This document shows, piece after piece, positions 46,344 through 55,238 of a stretch of DNA of 64,000 nt (its first letter is position 1; every line of letters starts with the position of its first letter). The notes beneath the pieces were generated by a model that searched no databases, was not told where the DNA came from, and saw only the letters and a program-made list of their open reading frames with translations. The position numbers and the translations under genes are program-made. This DNA comes from Thiomicrospira sp. (GTDB taxonomy: Bacteria; Pseudomonadota; Gammaproteobacteria; Thiomicrospirales; Thiomicrospiraceae). The stretch lies in assembly GCF_014859555.1 (NCBI RefSeq), contig NZ_JACUTY010000002.1, positions 17,966 to 81,965 of the forward strand, in the 5' to 3' direction.

Positions 46344-47669
46344 TTAATTAAGTCCGTTTTCATCCTTAAATTTATTAAAGTATCCTCGCACAATAGTGTT
46401 AGTCGACATGTTTTCTATTCTGCTAAAAATAACAAAACTAATAACTGCATGGATAGCAAGTGCAATCAATAAACCTTCAAAAATACCAACTTGATACACT
46501 AGCAGTCCGCAGACGGTTGCTAACAACAATGCATACGGGCCATGATGTGCTACATGCAAAAGCCCTAGAATCATCTTAATGCCAACGAAAACCATAATAA
46601 TACCTAAAGCAAACTTAGGTAAAAACTCGAGATATTCTACGTTGATCACGAAAAACGTAATCACTATCCCGATTATAAGCACCGAAAACTTAGTGTAAGC
46701 ACCTGCAAGTCGGTTGGTCGAACTTTTTGCTAAACCATCTAAATTAGTCATCCCACCAAAGAAACTAGACCCCATATTAGATACCCATATGGACAATAAA
46801 CTATTGTTACTATTGCACTTACGTTTTAATGGATCGATTTTCTCAATCGCGGCATTACTCATCACTTGTTCAATCACATCTATTACAGCCAGCATTAGAG
46901 CAAAACCAATTGCATACATCCAGATACTAAATGAATCAAAATTAGGAATAGGCAATGCCAAACTTAGCTCTGCATCTTCTACATTTAGCATCGCAAGCGG
47001 AAAGAAAAGTGATACCACAATGCCAAATAAAATCAAAATAAAATAGGGGATTGCGGGTTTACTATCCTTATAACGCTTAAAAAGCACCAAAAATAGAAGC
47101 GCCCCTATAATAGATAAGAAAATTGCTGTAACACGATCCGCTGAAAAAAATTCAGATACTGACTCTAGCCCAGCTGGCAACTCATAAGTAAACACTATAA
47201 ATGCCAAAACAATTTTTAACCCTATTCCTGCAAGCAACCCCTCAACCAAGTAAGTAGGTACCGCCATTAGGATATAACGTTGCCAATTAAACCGCCAAAT
47301 AAGAGCTTGAAAGCTAGCTGTTAGGAAAATAATAAAGGCCATGTTCTGAATTCCAAACATGGAAACACCCATTGCCAGAATCGGAGCAAGGCCCGCTGCA
47401 ATACCTGGCGCACCGATAAAGTTACCAGGCCTAAACCAAGCAAAAAGCCATCCAACAAACGAGGCAAATGCTACCGTAGCCAGCCCAACCTGAATTGGGT
47501 AGTCTGACATCATCGCAATACCTATCGACAAGGGTATCGCCATAGTAGCTGTAATAATTCCCGCTTGGGTGTCACGAACTAAATACTGTTTCTGAAAAGC
47601 TGCACAACTATCATTTGTACAGACTTTATCCTCTTTTGAACCATTTTCTTGCGTTTTATTAGCTGTCAT
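46344..47669 (-). CDS. SulP-family anion transporter, probable bicarbonate importer
   Basis: About 441 aa with 11-12 membrane helices and no C-terminal STAS domain. The SulP signature region is near the N-terminus (AGIITATMAIPLSIGIAMMSDYPIQVGL). SulP proteins next to carboxysome loci of this bacterial group have been linked to inorganic carbon uptake; others carry sulfate, so substrate is inferred from context. The ATG at 47669 is taken; a GTG at 47684 is also in frame and neither has a strong Shine-Dalgarno. Confidence 0.82.
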   Translation of the reverse strand: MTANKTQENGSKEDKVCTNDSCAAFQKQYLVRDTQAGIITATMAIPLSIGIAMMSDYPIQVGLATVAFASFVGWLFAWFRPGNFIGAPGIAAGLAPILAMGVSMFGIQNMAFIIFLTASFQALIWRFNWQRYILMAVPTYLVEGLLAGIGLKIVLAFIVFTYELPAGLESVSEFFSADRVTAIFLSIIGALLFLVLFKRYKDSKPAIPYFILILFGIVVSLFFPLAMLNVEDAELSLALPIPNFDSFSIWMYAIGFALMLAVIDVIEQVMSNAAIEKIDPLKRKCNSNNSLLSIWVSNMGSSFFGGMTNLDGLAKSSTNRLAGAYTKFSVLIIGIVITFFVINVEYLEFLPKFALGIIMVFVGIKMILGLLHVAHHGPYALLLATVCGLLVYQVGIFEGLLIALAIHAVISFVIFSRIENMSTNTIVRGYFNKFKDENGLN

Positions 47670-47934
47670 AGTTAACAATACCACTTCATTTATGCATAAA
47701 CGTACATTCTGTAATAACTCACAACTTATGTCGGAGTTTTGTTACCAGGTTTCATCATTTAAACTTTTGGCTATGAATGATTATGGTTTAAGCATGCCCC
47801 TTAAGGGTTTGCAATTACTGTTTGCAAAGAAATTAGGTTATTAAGTTCTTCACAAAACAAGTGGGTTCACTTTTAATGAAATCACCGCAGCTTAAGTACG
47901 GCTGATGAAAACACTCAAACACGAGCTAATTTCA
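47670..47934 (-). promoter_or_regulatory. upstream region of the transporter operon
   Basis: Non-coding 265 bp between the carboxysome operon terminators and the SulP gene. It contains a direct repeat GTTTGCAA at 47807-47814 and 47820-47827 (13-bp period) and a CCCTTAAGGG dyad at about 47798-47807, either of which could be regulator sites. Confidence 0.4.
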
Positions 47935-47936
47935 AA

Positions 47937-47964
47937 AAAAAGGCTGGTCAGACCAGCCTTTTGG
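47937..47964 (-). terminator. terminator of the carboxysome operon
   Basis: On the minus strand AAAAGGCTGG, four-base loop, CCAGCCTTTTTTT: a strong GC stem and T run, about 55 bp past the acRAF stop. Confidence 0.9.
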
Positions 47965-47971
47965 AATTAGG

Positions 47972-48000
47972 TTACTGATAGATAAAAAACCTATCAGTAA
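47972..48000. terminator. second hairpin at the end of the carboxysome operon
   Basis: TTACTGATAG and CTATCAGTAA form a perfect 10-bp stem around a 9-nt loop, between acRAF and the main terminator. Confidence 0.65.
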
Positions 48001-48017
48001 TTACTAAGCAAGTGAGG

Positions 48018-48266
48018 TTAATCAGATTTGACCAAATTTAATATTTTTGCTGCAACATCACGCTCCTGTTCAGACAGGGTTTCGTTCTGTGCATAAATTA
48101 TTAAGCTAGCATAATCACGACCAAAGCTAATATTGGGATGAACCTCCATCTCTTCAGTCAACTGCGCAACATCATCTAAAAAATCACGCAGTGTTTCATA
48201 ACCTTCAAAAACAAATTTAGCTTCTAAACTAGAGGCATTTTTACTTTCCTTCCAATTTAGACTCAT
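48018..48266 (-). CDS. acRAF, pterin-dehydratase-like RuBisCO assembly factor
   Basis: An 82-aa PCD-like protein. The usual catalytic His-His-Pro motif is reduced (MEVHPNISF), as in alpha-carboxysome RuBisCO assembly factors, which act as chaperones and not dehydratases. Overlaps the ferritin-like gene by four bases. Last gene of the cso operon. Confidence 0.8.
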   Translation of the reverse strand: MSLNWKESKNASSLEAKFVFEGYETLRDFLDDVAQLTEEMEVHPNISFGRDYASLIIYAQNETLSEQERDVAAKILNLVKSD

Positions 48267-48811
48267 GCAAAACCTCCTTTCATCGGATGCGGTGCATGAG
48301 ATTTGGCAATATAATCAGCAGACCATTGGCGAATGCGATGAAGTTGACTCACTTCCTCTTCGTATAATCTACCGAATAACTCAGCATCACCTACTGAACC
48401 AATATTTGAGCTAAGCTTATATGCCTGCTCATACAAGTTTATCAATTGCATTTCATTCAATTCACAAATCGACAAAGCTTCAATGATATTAAAAGAAGGC
48501 TTTGATGGTGTTAATACAGTACCTGAAGGTAATGCACCATGATCCACCATACGCTCAGTTAATTCTGATGCATGACGAAACTCTTCATTCGCAAGTTGAA
48601 CAAACTCTTCAGCAAATTGATTTTCTGTACGAGCCTGGCATAACGCGGCATGTGCCAAATATTGTTGTGCTGCACTGAATTCTAGACTCATGGCTCTACC
48701 AAGAAAACCCAAAATCTGAGGATTCATAGCGGCTGAACCAGCAAGCTCACGCCTAGTATATTGACCTACGCCTGCCATAACACTATTTCTAGCTGTTCTT
48801 TGATAAGTCAT
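48263..48811 (-). CDS. ferritin-like (bacterioferritin-type) protein of the cso operon
   Basis: A 182-aa four-helix ferritin-like protein. Di-iron ligands seem intact: Glu in MSLEFSAAQQYLAHA, NEEFRH (E-x2-H), Glu in CELNEMQ and EEEVSQLH. An N-terminal tail of about 30 residues (YQRTARNSVMAGVGQYTRREL) precedes the helices. Such genes recur next to csoS1 in proteobacterial carboxysome operons with unknown role. The ATG at 48811 has AAGGAG five bases away; the GTG two codons earlier is less likely. Confidence 0.8.
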   Translation of the reverse strand: MTYQRTARNSVMAGVGQYTRRELAGSAAMNPQILGFLGRAMSLEFSAAQQYLAHAALCQARTENQFAEEFVQLANEEFRHASELTERMVDHGALPSGTVLTPSKPSFNIIEALSICELNEMQLINLYEQAYKLSSNIGSVGDAELFGRLYEEEVSQLHRIRQWSADYIAKSHAPHPMKGGFA

Positions 48812-48856
48812 AACCACTCCTTAAGCATGAGGCAAGCCTCATGCTTACTGCAATAT

Positions 48857-49165
48857 TTACAGACGAGAAGCTGGTTTAATACCTGCAACAAGTACAGGTT
48901 CAACTTCTTTGTGCGGACGCGCAATGATGTGTGCCGCAACAAGTCCATCACCTACACGCTCACAAGCATCTGCACCTGCACGAACTGCTGCATTTACCGC
49001 ACCAGTTTCACCACGAACCAAAACGGTAACGTAACCACCACCGACAAATTCGCGTGTGATTAAACGAACTTCAGCCGCTTTCGTCATCGCATCAGCGGCT
49101 TCGATCGCTGGAACTAAACCGCGTGTTTCAATCATACCCAGTGCAATACCATGTTCATTGCTCAT
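48857..49165 (-). CDS. csoS1: carboxysome shell protein CsoS1 (BMC-H), second copy
   Basis: A 102-aa hexamer-forming BMC protein, near identical to the neighbour at 49241-49540 (IALGMIETRGLVPAIEAADAMTKAAEV; pore motif FVGGGYVTV). It differs mainly in the tail, which ends GIKPASRL. Forms facets of the carboxysome shell. Confidence 0.95.
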   Translation of the reverse strand: MSNEHGIALGMIETRGLVPAIEAADAMTKAAEVRLITREFVGGGYVTVLVRGETGAVNAAVRAGADACERVGDGLVAAHIIARPHKEVEPVLVAGIKPASRL

Positions 49166-49199
49166 TCTAAAATCTCCATAATGAATTTAAACGCTGTTT

Positions 49200-49211
49200 T
49201 GAGTTCGTAAC
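49200..49211. repeat. TGAGTTCGTAAC motif, copy A
   Basis: A 12-mer upstream of the second csoS1 gene, identical to copies at 49589-49600 and, inverted, 55266-55277. Confidence 0.55.
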
Positions 49212-49240
49212 AGGGTTAAAGTTCAAATGATTCTTTGAAA

Positions 49241-49540
49241 CTAATCTTGAATTAAGTTACCGTTCAGGATTGGATCAACTTCTTTGTGTGGACGAGCAAT
49301 AATGTGCGCAGCAACCAGGCCGTCACCAACACGCTCACAAGCATCCGCACCAGCACGAACCGCTGCGTTTACTGCACCAGTTTCACCACGAACCATAACA
49401 GTTACATAACCACCACCAACAAAGTCGCGAGAAACCAAGCGAACTTCAGCAGCTTTAGTCATAGCATCTGCTGCTTCAATAGCAGGAACTAAACCACGGG
49501 TTTCGATCATACCCAATGCAATACCATATTCAGTAGACAT
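49241..49540 (-). CDS. csoS1: carboxysome shell protein CsoS1 (BMC-H), first copy
   Basis: A 99-aa BMC-domain protein with the same core as its tandem copy; likely a recent duplication. Strong Shine-Dalgarno (AGGAGAA), fitting high expression of the main shell protein. Only two csoS1 genes are present here, whereas Halothiobacillus has three. Confidence 0.95.
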   Translation of the reverse strand: MSTEYGIALGMIETRGLVPAIEAADAMTKAAEVRLVSRDFVGGGYVTVMVRGETGAVNAAVRAGADACERVGDGLVAAHIIARPHKEVDPILNGNLIQD

Positions 49541-49588
49541 ATCATTCTCCTAATAAAAAAATTAAATTTAACAAATTACATTAATAAG

Positions 49589-49600
49589 TGAGTTCGTAAC
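49589..49600. repeat. TGAGTTCGTAAC motif, copy B
   Basis: Same 12-mer and orientation as at 49200, upstream of the first csoS1 gene. Confidence 0.55.
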
Positions 49601-49691
49601 TGTTAAAAATACTTTTAAATCATCCATAGTTATAGACGATTTAAATCCTTACTCTTAAGTGAGAATAAATCTCACTCTGAAAACAAACAAC

Positions 49692-49946
49692 TTAAGAATT
49701 TTGCACTACCCAGTTGTCAATAATGCCACTGATTGTTAGATCAGTTAAATAACGATCATCACCAGCTGCGGTCCTTGCCGCAGAGTTAGCGATAGTAAAC
49801 ACCCAATCGCCAATCTCACATCCGATAGGATCAAGTGCAACGGCTACTCCACCAGAGACACTTAACAAAACTTTTACAGGTAAATGACCCATGCCATCTA
49901 ATCGACTGGTTAATATGAGTCGATGTGTTACCTGGTGAATCTCCAC
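49692..49946 (-). CDS. csoS4B: carboxysome vertex protein CsoS4B (BMC-P)
   Basis: An 84-aa pentamer-forming EutN/CcmL family protein (LPVKVLLSVSGGVAVALDPIGCEIGDWVFTIANSAAR) capping shell vertices. Its GTG start overlaps the csoS4A stop (TAGTG), so translation is coupled. Confidence 0.9.
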   Translation of the reverse strand: MEIHQVTHRLILTSRLDGMGHLPVKVLLSVSGGVAVALDPIGCEIGDWVFTIANSAARTAAGDDRYLTDLTISGIIDNWVVQNS

Positions 49947-50197
49947 TAGTCAGTCTCCCACTTATCGATAATTCCGACAATGGTCAAATCACTTGGATAA
50001 GCTTTTGTACCTGTCGCATCACGAGCAGCAGAACTTCCTACACAAAGTACCCAGTCACCTGGTTTACAACCAACAGGATCGACCGCAACTTGTGGACTAC
50101 CGTCAGGCTTATCTCTAACGATTAACAGAGGTTTGTGATCCATTGATGCAATACGATTTGTAGACACAATTGCTTTATCAACCAGCATAATCTTCAT
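49946..50197 (-). CDS. csoS4A: carboxysome vertex protein CsoS4A (BMC-P)
   Basis: An 83-aa EutN/CcmL family protein (KIMLVDKAIVSTNR start; AVDPVGCKPGDWVLCVGSSAARDATG). Paralogue of CsoS4B immediately downstream. No clear Shine-Dalgarno before the ATG. Confidence 0.92.
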   Translation of the reverse strand: MKIMLVDKAIVSTNRIASMDHKPLLIVRDKPDGSPQVAVDPVGCKPGDWVLCVGSSAARDATGTKAYPSDLTIVGIIDKWETD

Positions 50198-50237
50198 AGT
50201 GTATTAAAACCTAATTTACAACTTCGTAATATGCGCT

Positions 50238-51236
50238 TTATTTAAATAAGCGCACGGTATAATCCTGCGCGACCAGTTGTAGGGTTAATACTTCAATTAA
50301 CAATTGAATGTTAACTGTAGGTGTAAACGGTAGTGCGTAAATGGCATCCTTAATAAACTTCTGATGCGCCCGTGAAACGAGGTCAATCGCCAAGGTGTCA
50401 GTCAAAGCATATAAACTTGATAAGTTAATAGTGTGCTTTGTCAGACCATCCGTTATTCCTAACCATACAACTTTATTGTGTCGATATCCAAAGGTTAACT
50501 CAAGCACCTTATTTAAAGATGCTAGATCCTTGTCAAGCTCATATTCTGTCATTATCTGCTTAGACAAACCGCGTCTATGAGCATATTCGTATTCAGTTAA
50601 ACTACTTACATCCACCTTAACCAAATCTCCGTCAACATGCTTTAAGCAAGCCATATTGGCGGCATTAACTAAGCTAGCATCTAAATCAATAGACTGAGTC
50701 AGTAACATAAAATCTCTTATGAGCAGGTTTGTATCAGTGCAATATGTCTTTGCTTCCCACTGCCACCTACCCAGATTTTTTAATGCTTTATCTTTAAACT
50801 GTTTACGAAGCAAATTTTTTATTGGAATAACCAACCAATATAAGGCTAAAACAAAACGTCCAATCCTAGACTTGTCTTTTCGCTCTAACCACACCTTATC
50901 AAACACTTGACAGGGAACACGCAATCCAAGGTTTTCTTGTATTGTTTGCTGGGCTATTACAGTAAAAAACTCACAATTTTTTAAAACCTCCACTTTCTTG
51001 AGTGTTGTTATTACAACTTGTAGAGCATCTCGTTTTATCGAACTTTTAAGCCAGAAGCCTGATGAAACCAGTTGGTTAATATACCGAGTATTAATTATTT
51101 CTAATTTTCCACCCGGTATAAAAGCGTGCGCTTTCACCCTCGAATTTTTAACCATTTTAGTAGCTAAATGAGTCTTTGTTATTGCCTTACCAGAAGGCGA
51201 ACGTATGACCTTTTCCGAGGCTAAAGAAACTTTCAT
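50238..51236 (-). CDS. short, divergent CsoSCA-like protein in the csoS3 position
   Basis: A 332-aa protein filling the gap between csoS2 and csoS4A where the carboxysomal carbonic anhydrase gene always sits. Residues about 66-117 (SIKRDALQVVITTLKK to VPCQVFDKVW) look like the helical N-terminal domain of CsoSCA, and C166-T-D168-T-N170 may correspond to the Cys-x-Asp-x-Arg of its active site, with the Arg replaced. I find no counterpart of the later His and Cys zinc-ligand segment (HEGC-type), and the product is much shorter than the usual roughly 480-570 aa. Best read as a truncated, probably inactive relative, perhaps kept as a scaffold. Weak similarity; strong positional support. Confidence 0.55.
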   Translation of the reverse strand: MKVSLASEKVIRSPSGKAITKTHLATKMVKNSRVKAHAFIPGGKLEIINTRYINQLVSSGFWLKSSIKRDALQVVITTLKKVEVLKNCEFFTVIAQQTIQENLGLRVPCQVFDKVWLERKDKSRIGRFVLALYWLVIPIKNLLRKQFKDKALKNLGRWQWEAKTYCTDTNLLIRDFMLLTQSIDLDASLVNAANMACLKHVDGDLVKVDVSSLTEYEYAHRRGLSKQIMTEYELDKDLASLNKVLELTFGYRHNKVVWLGITDGLTKHTINLSSLYALTDTLAIDLVSRAHQKFIKDAIYALPFTPTVNIQLLIEVLTLQLVAQDYTVRLFK

Positions 51237-51241
51237 TTGCT

Positions 51242-53416
51242 TTAAGCGCGCGCTCCACCCGATACAGTTACACTCGCGCCACTTGACGTGTTGCCAGATG
51301 AACCTGTAATAGAGCTTATATCAGCAACCTGTGGGTTCGAGACTGGTCTGAAATCACGTGCACCCATTGTCTGGCGTGTTTCCACACCTCGCATTGAGAC
51401 GTTACGTTTCTTTCCGTCCGTTCCCGAAACCTTACCATCGCCTTTCCAAGAATCACCTGTAATTGAATAGCCTGAATCAGCGCCATCACCTGTAATTCTT
51501 GAAGCGACAACTTGGTCTGCTTCATTGTGTTGCTCTGAACCAATCATAATTGGAACAGGATGTGCTATTGCTGCAGAATATGCGCCTGCTGCCATGGTCG
51601 CTGGTTGAGCCATCATTGGCTGCGGTGATGCCATAATTATCGTTGGATAATCTGATTCACCCGCCATTGAAGGCATACTAGACTGACACATAGCCGAAGT
51701 TTGGTCTAGACCTTGATAGGGCGTACCACTCACTGGACTGCAAACACCCTTTTGGGCACCTGTAAGACCAAGTGGGCTTGGCTGACCACCCGTTGCCGGT
51801 CCTGACCGTGGTGTAAACTTATTCGCATCTGGTTTCAGAGTTGAAGGCTCAACACCACAGCTTTCTACTGCGTCAAAACTTAAATATGAAGAGCCTGTTA
51901 CACTTTTACAGTTCCCTGCAGCTGCACCAGTGATTTTCCCGCCTAAACCAGCACGATCTCCAGTGATTTTTTGACCTGCAAAGGTCTGTGATTGAATGGT
52001 TTTTGTAGGTGTAGGCGGCAATGTATCTTCACAACGTTCTTGACGAACTTCTTGTGATTGATACTGACCACCAGTTACATTTTTACAAAATCCAGACTCA
52101 TCGCCTGTAACAGGCTTATAAAAATTTACATTTGTACCCGAAACTTGCGATCCACCACTCGTGTGAGAAACATCATGTTTATCAGAGCGTGACATCACTT
52201 GATCACGAGCTTGACGCGTAGGCTCTTTACCCATAGGCGCAGAACTAGAAACGTACTGACTTCCAGTTACGGCACGTTGTGCACCTGCTTCCATGCCAGT
52301 CATATCTTGGCGAGTATTCAAACTTGGACCAGAAACAACTTGGTTTCTAACTGTCTTAGATTGACTTACTTTTGAAGGACCAGCTTCTGGTCTTGATCCA
52401 CAAAACATTTCACCCTGATCAGCAGGTAAATACTCTGTACCAGTAACACTACGGCATTGACCTGACTCTGTACCTGTAACTGACTTGGAAAAACCAACTT
52501 CAGTTCCACTTACACCAAGTCCAGAGGCGGTTGTAGTCAACGCAACCTTGCGTGGGTTTGGCTCTGGTTTAAAGCTACACTTAGCCTGATATTCTTCAGG
52601 CCCGGTATACTCTGTACCACTTATTACACGACAACTTCCAGCTTCGCTACCTGTCATTTTCTTGGTATTTGAAACCAATGTTCCACTAACATCCTGATCA
52701 TAAGATGTTTTTGCAATACCGACTTTTTCAGGTGCGCTGCTCTCTGACTTTTTTGACATACGACCTGCCGGGCGCTGTGAAGAAGTAGCTTTCACTTTAC
52801 CGTGAGTAGCACGTTGCTCACGAACCTGACGTGCAATTTCACGACAACTTGCGCCTGATTCTGCCGTACTAATGCAGGTTAGTGCACTATTCTGGCTCAT
52901 CTTAGCTTGCAATTTTGCTTTACCTTCACAGGCAGCTTTTCTGTAAGCCCTTGCAACCAAACGACCCTTAGACTGTGTGGCTGCTACCGGTTTTACAGCA
53001 TTTACTTTTGAGCGATTTCTATTTGCACTGGAAGGTGCAGCTTGATCATGCTCAGCTGTTTGGGCTGTGTCTACCGGCGTGGTCTCTACCGCAACTTCAG
53101 CTGTTTTTCTTGGCTGACGAGTCGGTTGAGCTCCACCACGTGAAGATTTACCTTTTACCTGTTGTTTTCGACGCTCAAGAGACGCTTTTCTGCCATCAGT
53201 CATTACTGGCTGTTGAACAATAATATCTCTTGATCTATTGCGACTAGACGGAGCAAGGGTTTCCTCACTCCGCTCAGGCGCCGAACTCTTTACAGGTGCA
53301 GAGGTACTCTGGGCAGCAGCGGCATAATCAATCTTTGCGCCTTTACCCTTTGTTAATGCTTGACGTCTCGCACGGGCTACCGCGCGTCCGGTCAAGGCTT
53401 GAGTATTATCACTCAT
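51242..53416 (-). CDS. csoS2: carboxysome assembly scaffold CsoS2
   Basis: A 724-aa disordered scaffold linking RuBisCO to shell. Four N-terminal basic repeats are seen at about 10-27, 76-93, 150-168 and 191-208 (pattern GRxxARxxRxAxxxGK). Six middle repeats with [IV]SGT / [IV]TG and paired Cys start near 240, 300, 358, 424, 482 and 550. A Met/Pro/Ala-rich stretch (about 578-635) precedes the C-terminal shell-anchoring part with SRITGDG and the final VTVSGGARA. Start has AGGAGGC. No clear -1 frameshift site was seen, though some relatives use one. Confidence 0.95.
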   Translation of the reverse strand: MSDNTQALTGRAVARARRQALTKGKGAKIDYAAAAQSTSAPVKSSAPERSEETLAPSSRNRSRDIIVQQPVMTDGRKASLERRKQQVKGKSSRGGAQPTRQPRKTAEVAVETTPVDTAQTAEHDQAAPSSANRNRSKVNAVKPVAATQSKGRLVARAYRKAACEGKAKLQAKMSQNSALTCISTAESGASCREIARQVREQRATHGKVKATSSQRPAGRMSKKSESSAPEKVGIAKTSYDQDVSGTLVSNTKKMTGSEAGSCRVISGTEYTGPEEYQAKCSFKPEPNPRKVALTTTASGLGVSGTEVGFSKSVTGTESGQCRSVTGTEYLPADQGEMFCGSRPEAGPSKVSQSKTVRNQVVSGPSLNTRQDMTGMEAGAQRAVTGSQYVSSSAPMGKEPTRQARDQVMSRSDKHDVSHTSGGSQVSGTNVNFYKPVTGDESGFCKNVTGGQYQSQEVRQERCEDTLPPTPTKTIQSQTFAGQKITGDRAGLGGKITGAAAGNCKSVTGSSYLSFDAVESCGVEPSTLKPDANKFTPRSGPATGGQPSPLGLTGAQKGVCSPVSGTPYQGLDQTSAMCQSSMPSMAGESDYPTIIMASPQPMMAQPATMAAGAYSAAIAHPVPIMIGSEQHNEADQVVASRITGDGADSGYSITGDSWKGDGKVSGTDGKKRNVSMRGVETRQTMGARDFRPVSNPQVADISSITGSSGNTSSGASVTVSGGARA

Positions 53417-53446
53417 GCATAGCCTCCTAAGAGTTGGCCTTTCTAA

Positions 53447-53791
53447 TTACAGACCACGTGGACGGTAAACAACAAACTCGTGACCTTTGCACTGAGCATA
53501 GTTGTCATAACCTACGATGCGGATCAAATGATCAGGGTAAGCACGTTTACACTCTTCAATTTCAGCTAAAACTTGATCAGGGTTACGCATACCAAAGAAA
53601 GGTAGCTTCCACATACCCCAATAGTTTTCAGCTCCATTCTCAGGCGTATCATGCTCAAGACCTACAGTCCAACCTTGGTTAATAATGTAAACAATTTGAT
53701 CGTAGATTTCGTCTTGTGTTAAAGGTGGCAAGAACGAAAAAGTTTCATAGGTGCGCGTAGTACGGTAATCACCTGAAGTCATTACTGACAT
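53447..53791 (-). CDS. cbbS: RuBisCO small subunit, form IA
   Basis: A 114-aa small subunit ([24 protein letters not shown] and [15 protein letters not shown] are family blocks). Caps the L8S8 holoenzyme with CbbL. AAGGAGAA precedes the ATG. 34 bp after cbbL and 30 bp before csoS2. Confidence 0.97.
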   Translation of the reverse strand: MSVMTSGDYRTTRTYETFSFLPPLTQDEIYDQIVYIINQGWTVGLEHDTPENGAENYWGMWKLPFFGMRNPDQVLAEIEECKRAYPDHLIRIVGYDNYAQCKGHEFVVYRPRGL

Positions 53792-53825
53792 AGAATTCTC
53801 CTTAATCTAAATATAATGGTCAAAA

Positions 53826-55238
53826 TTAAGCATCAAGCTTATCGACAGTGTCGTATTCGAACTTAATTTCTTTCCAAGTTTCTAGTGCAACCGCTAGCTC
53901 TGGGCTATGACGAGCTGCTTCACGAAGAATGTCTCCACCTTCACGCTCTAGTTCACGACCTTCATTACGTGCTTTAACACAGGCTTCCAAAGCAACACGG
54001 TTAGCAGCTGCACCAGCAGCGTTACCACCTGGGTGACCTTGCGTACCACCACCAAACTGAAGAACCGAATCATCACCAAAGATGTTAACCAACGCAGGCA
54101 TGTGCCATACGTGAATACCACCAGAAGCGACCGCAAATACACCTGGCATTGACGCCCAATCTTGATCAAAGAAAACACCACGTGAACGATCTTCAGGAAC
54201 AAACGCTTCACGCAACTGATCTACGAAACCTAGAGTAGAAGCACGATCACCTTCCAACTTACCTACCACTGTACCAGTATGCAAGTGGTCACCACCTGAC
54301 AAACGTAAGCACTTAGCTAGTACGCGGAAATGGATACCGTGATTAGGGTTACGGTCAATTACAGCGTGCATTGCACGGTGAATGTGTAACAACATACCGT
54401 TTTTACGACACCAGTTAGCCAAAGACGTGTTAGCAGAGAAACCACCAGTCAAGAAGTCATGCATAACGATACGGACACCTAACTCTTTCGCGTATTCCGC
54501 ACGTTCCATCATGTCTTCACAGGTAGCGGCTGTTACGTTTAAGTAATGCCCTTTAACTTCGCCAGTTTCAGCTTCCGCCTTATGGATCGCATCAGCAACA
54601 AAATCAAAACGATCTCTCCAACGCATGAATGGCTGAGAGTTTACATTCTCATCATCTTTTGTTAAATCCAAGCCGCCACGCAAACACTCATAGACTGCAC
54701 GACCGTAGTTCTTAGCTGACAAACCAAGCTTAGGCTTGATAGTACAACCCAACATCGGACGACCGTATTTATTTAGACGATCACGCTCAACCTGGATACC
54801 TGCAGGTGGACCACCACAAGTTTTAATATATGCCACCGGGAAGCGCAAATCTTCAAGACGCAAAGAACGCACCGCCTTAAAGCCGAATACGTTACCAACT
54901 AAAGAAGTCAATACGTTAACAACTGAACCTTCTTCAAAAAGGTCTAGTGGGTAAGCGATAAATGCATAAAATGCATCCTTGTTACCAGGTACGTCTTCGA
55001 TTCTGTAGCAACGACCCTTGTAGAACTCCATGTCTGTTAACAGGTCAGTCCACACAGTTGTCCATGTACCAGTTGAAGATTCCGCAGCTACAGCGGCAGC
55101 TGCTTCTTCACGAGGAACGCCAGCTTGTGGAATAACCTTAAAACACGCCAATAGATCAGTATCTAGTGGAGTATAGTCTGGTGTCCAATAGGTCAGCTTA
55201 TAATCCTGTACACCAGCATTAAATGATTGATTTGCCAT
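53826..55238 (-). CDS. cbbL: RuBisCO large subunit, form IA (carboxysomal)
   Basis: A 470-aa large subunit. Catalytic Lys168 in TIKPKLG and carbamylated Lys194 with Asp196 and Glu197 in [11 protein letters not shown]. The N-terminus ([18 protein letters not shown]) and direct linkage to cbbS-csoS2 mark the carboxysome-associated form IAc. First gene of the cso operon; no divergent cbbR lies next to it, the closest regulator being 9 kb downstream. Confidence 0.98.
   Translation of the reverse strand: MANQSFNAGVQDYKLTYWTPDYTPLDTDLLACFKVIPQAGVPREEAAAAVAAESSTGTWTTVWTDLLTDMEFYKGRCYRIEDVPGNKDAFYAFIAYPLDLFEEGSVVNVLTSLVGNVFGFKAVRSLRLEDLRFPVAYIKTCGGPPAGIQVERDRLNKYGRPMLGCTIKPKLGLSAKNYGRAVYECLRGGLDLTKDDENVNSQPFMRWRDRFDFVADAIHKAEAETGEVKGHYLNVTAATCEDMMERAEYAKELGVRIVMHDFLTGGFSANTSLANWCRKNGMLLHIHRAMHAVIDRNPNHGIHFRVLAKCLRLSGGDHLHTGTVVGKLEGDRASTLGFVDQLREAFVPEDRSRGVFFDQDWASMPGVFAVASGGIHVWHMPALVNIFGDDSVLQFGGGTQGHPGGNAAGAAANRVALEACVKARNEGRELEREGGDILREAARHSPELAVALETWKEIKFEYDTVDKLDA

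Noticed and set aside
50198..51241. A frameshifted full-length csoSCA pseudogene
   Set aside because: The space is only about 1.04 kb, one open frame fills it with normal coupling to csoS2, and no other frame shows CsoSCA motifs.
51242..53416. A programmed -1 frameshift site in csoS2
   Set aside because: No convincing slippery heptamer followed by structure was found by eye.
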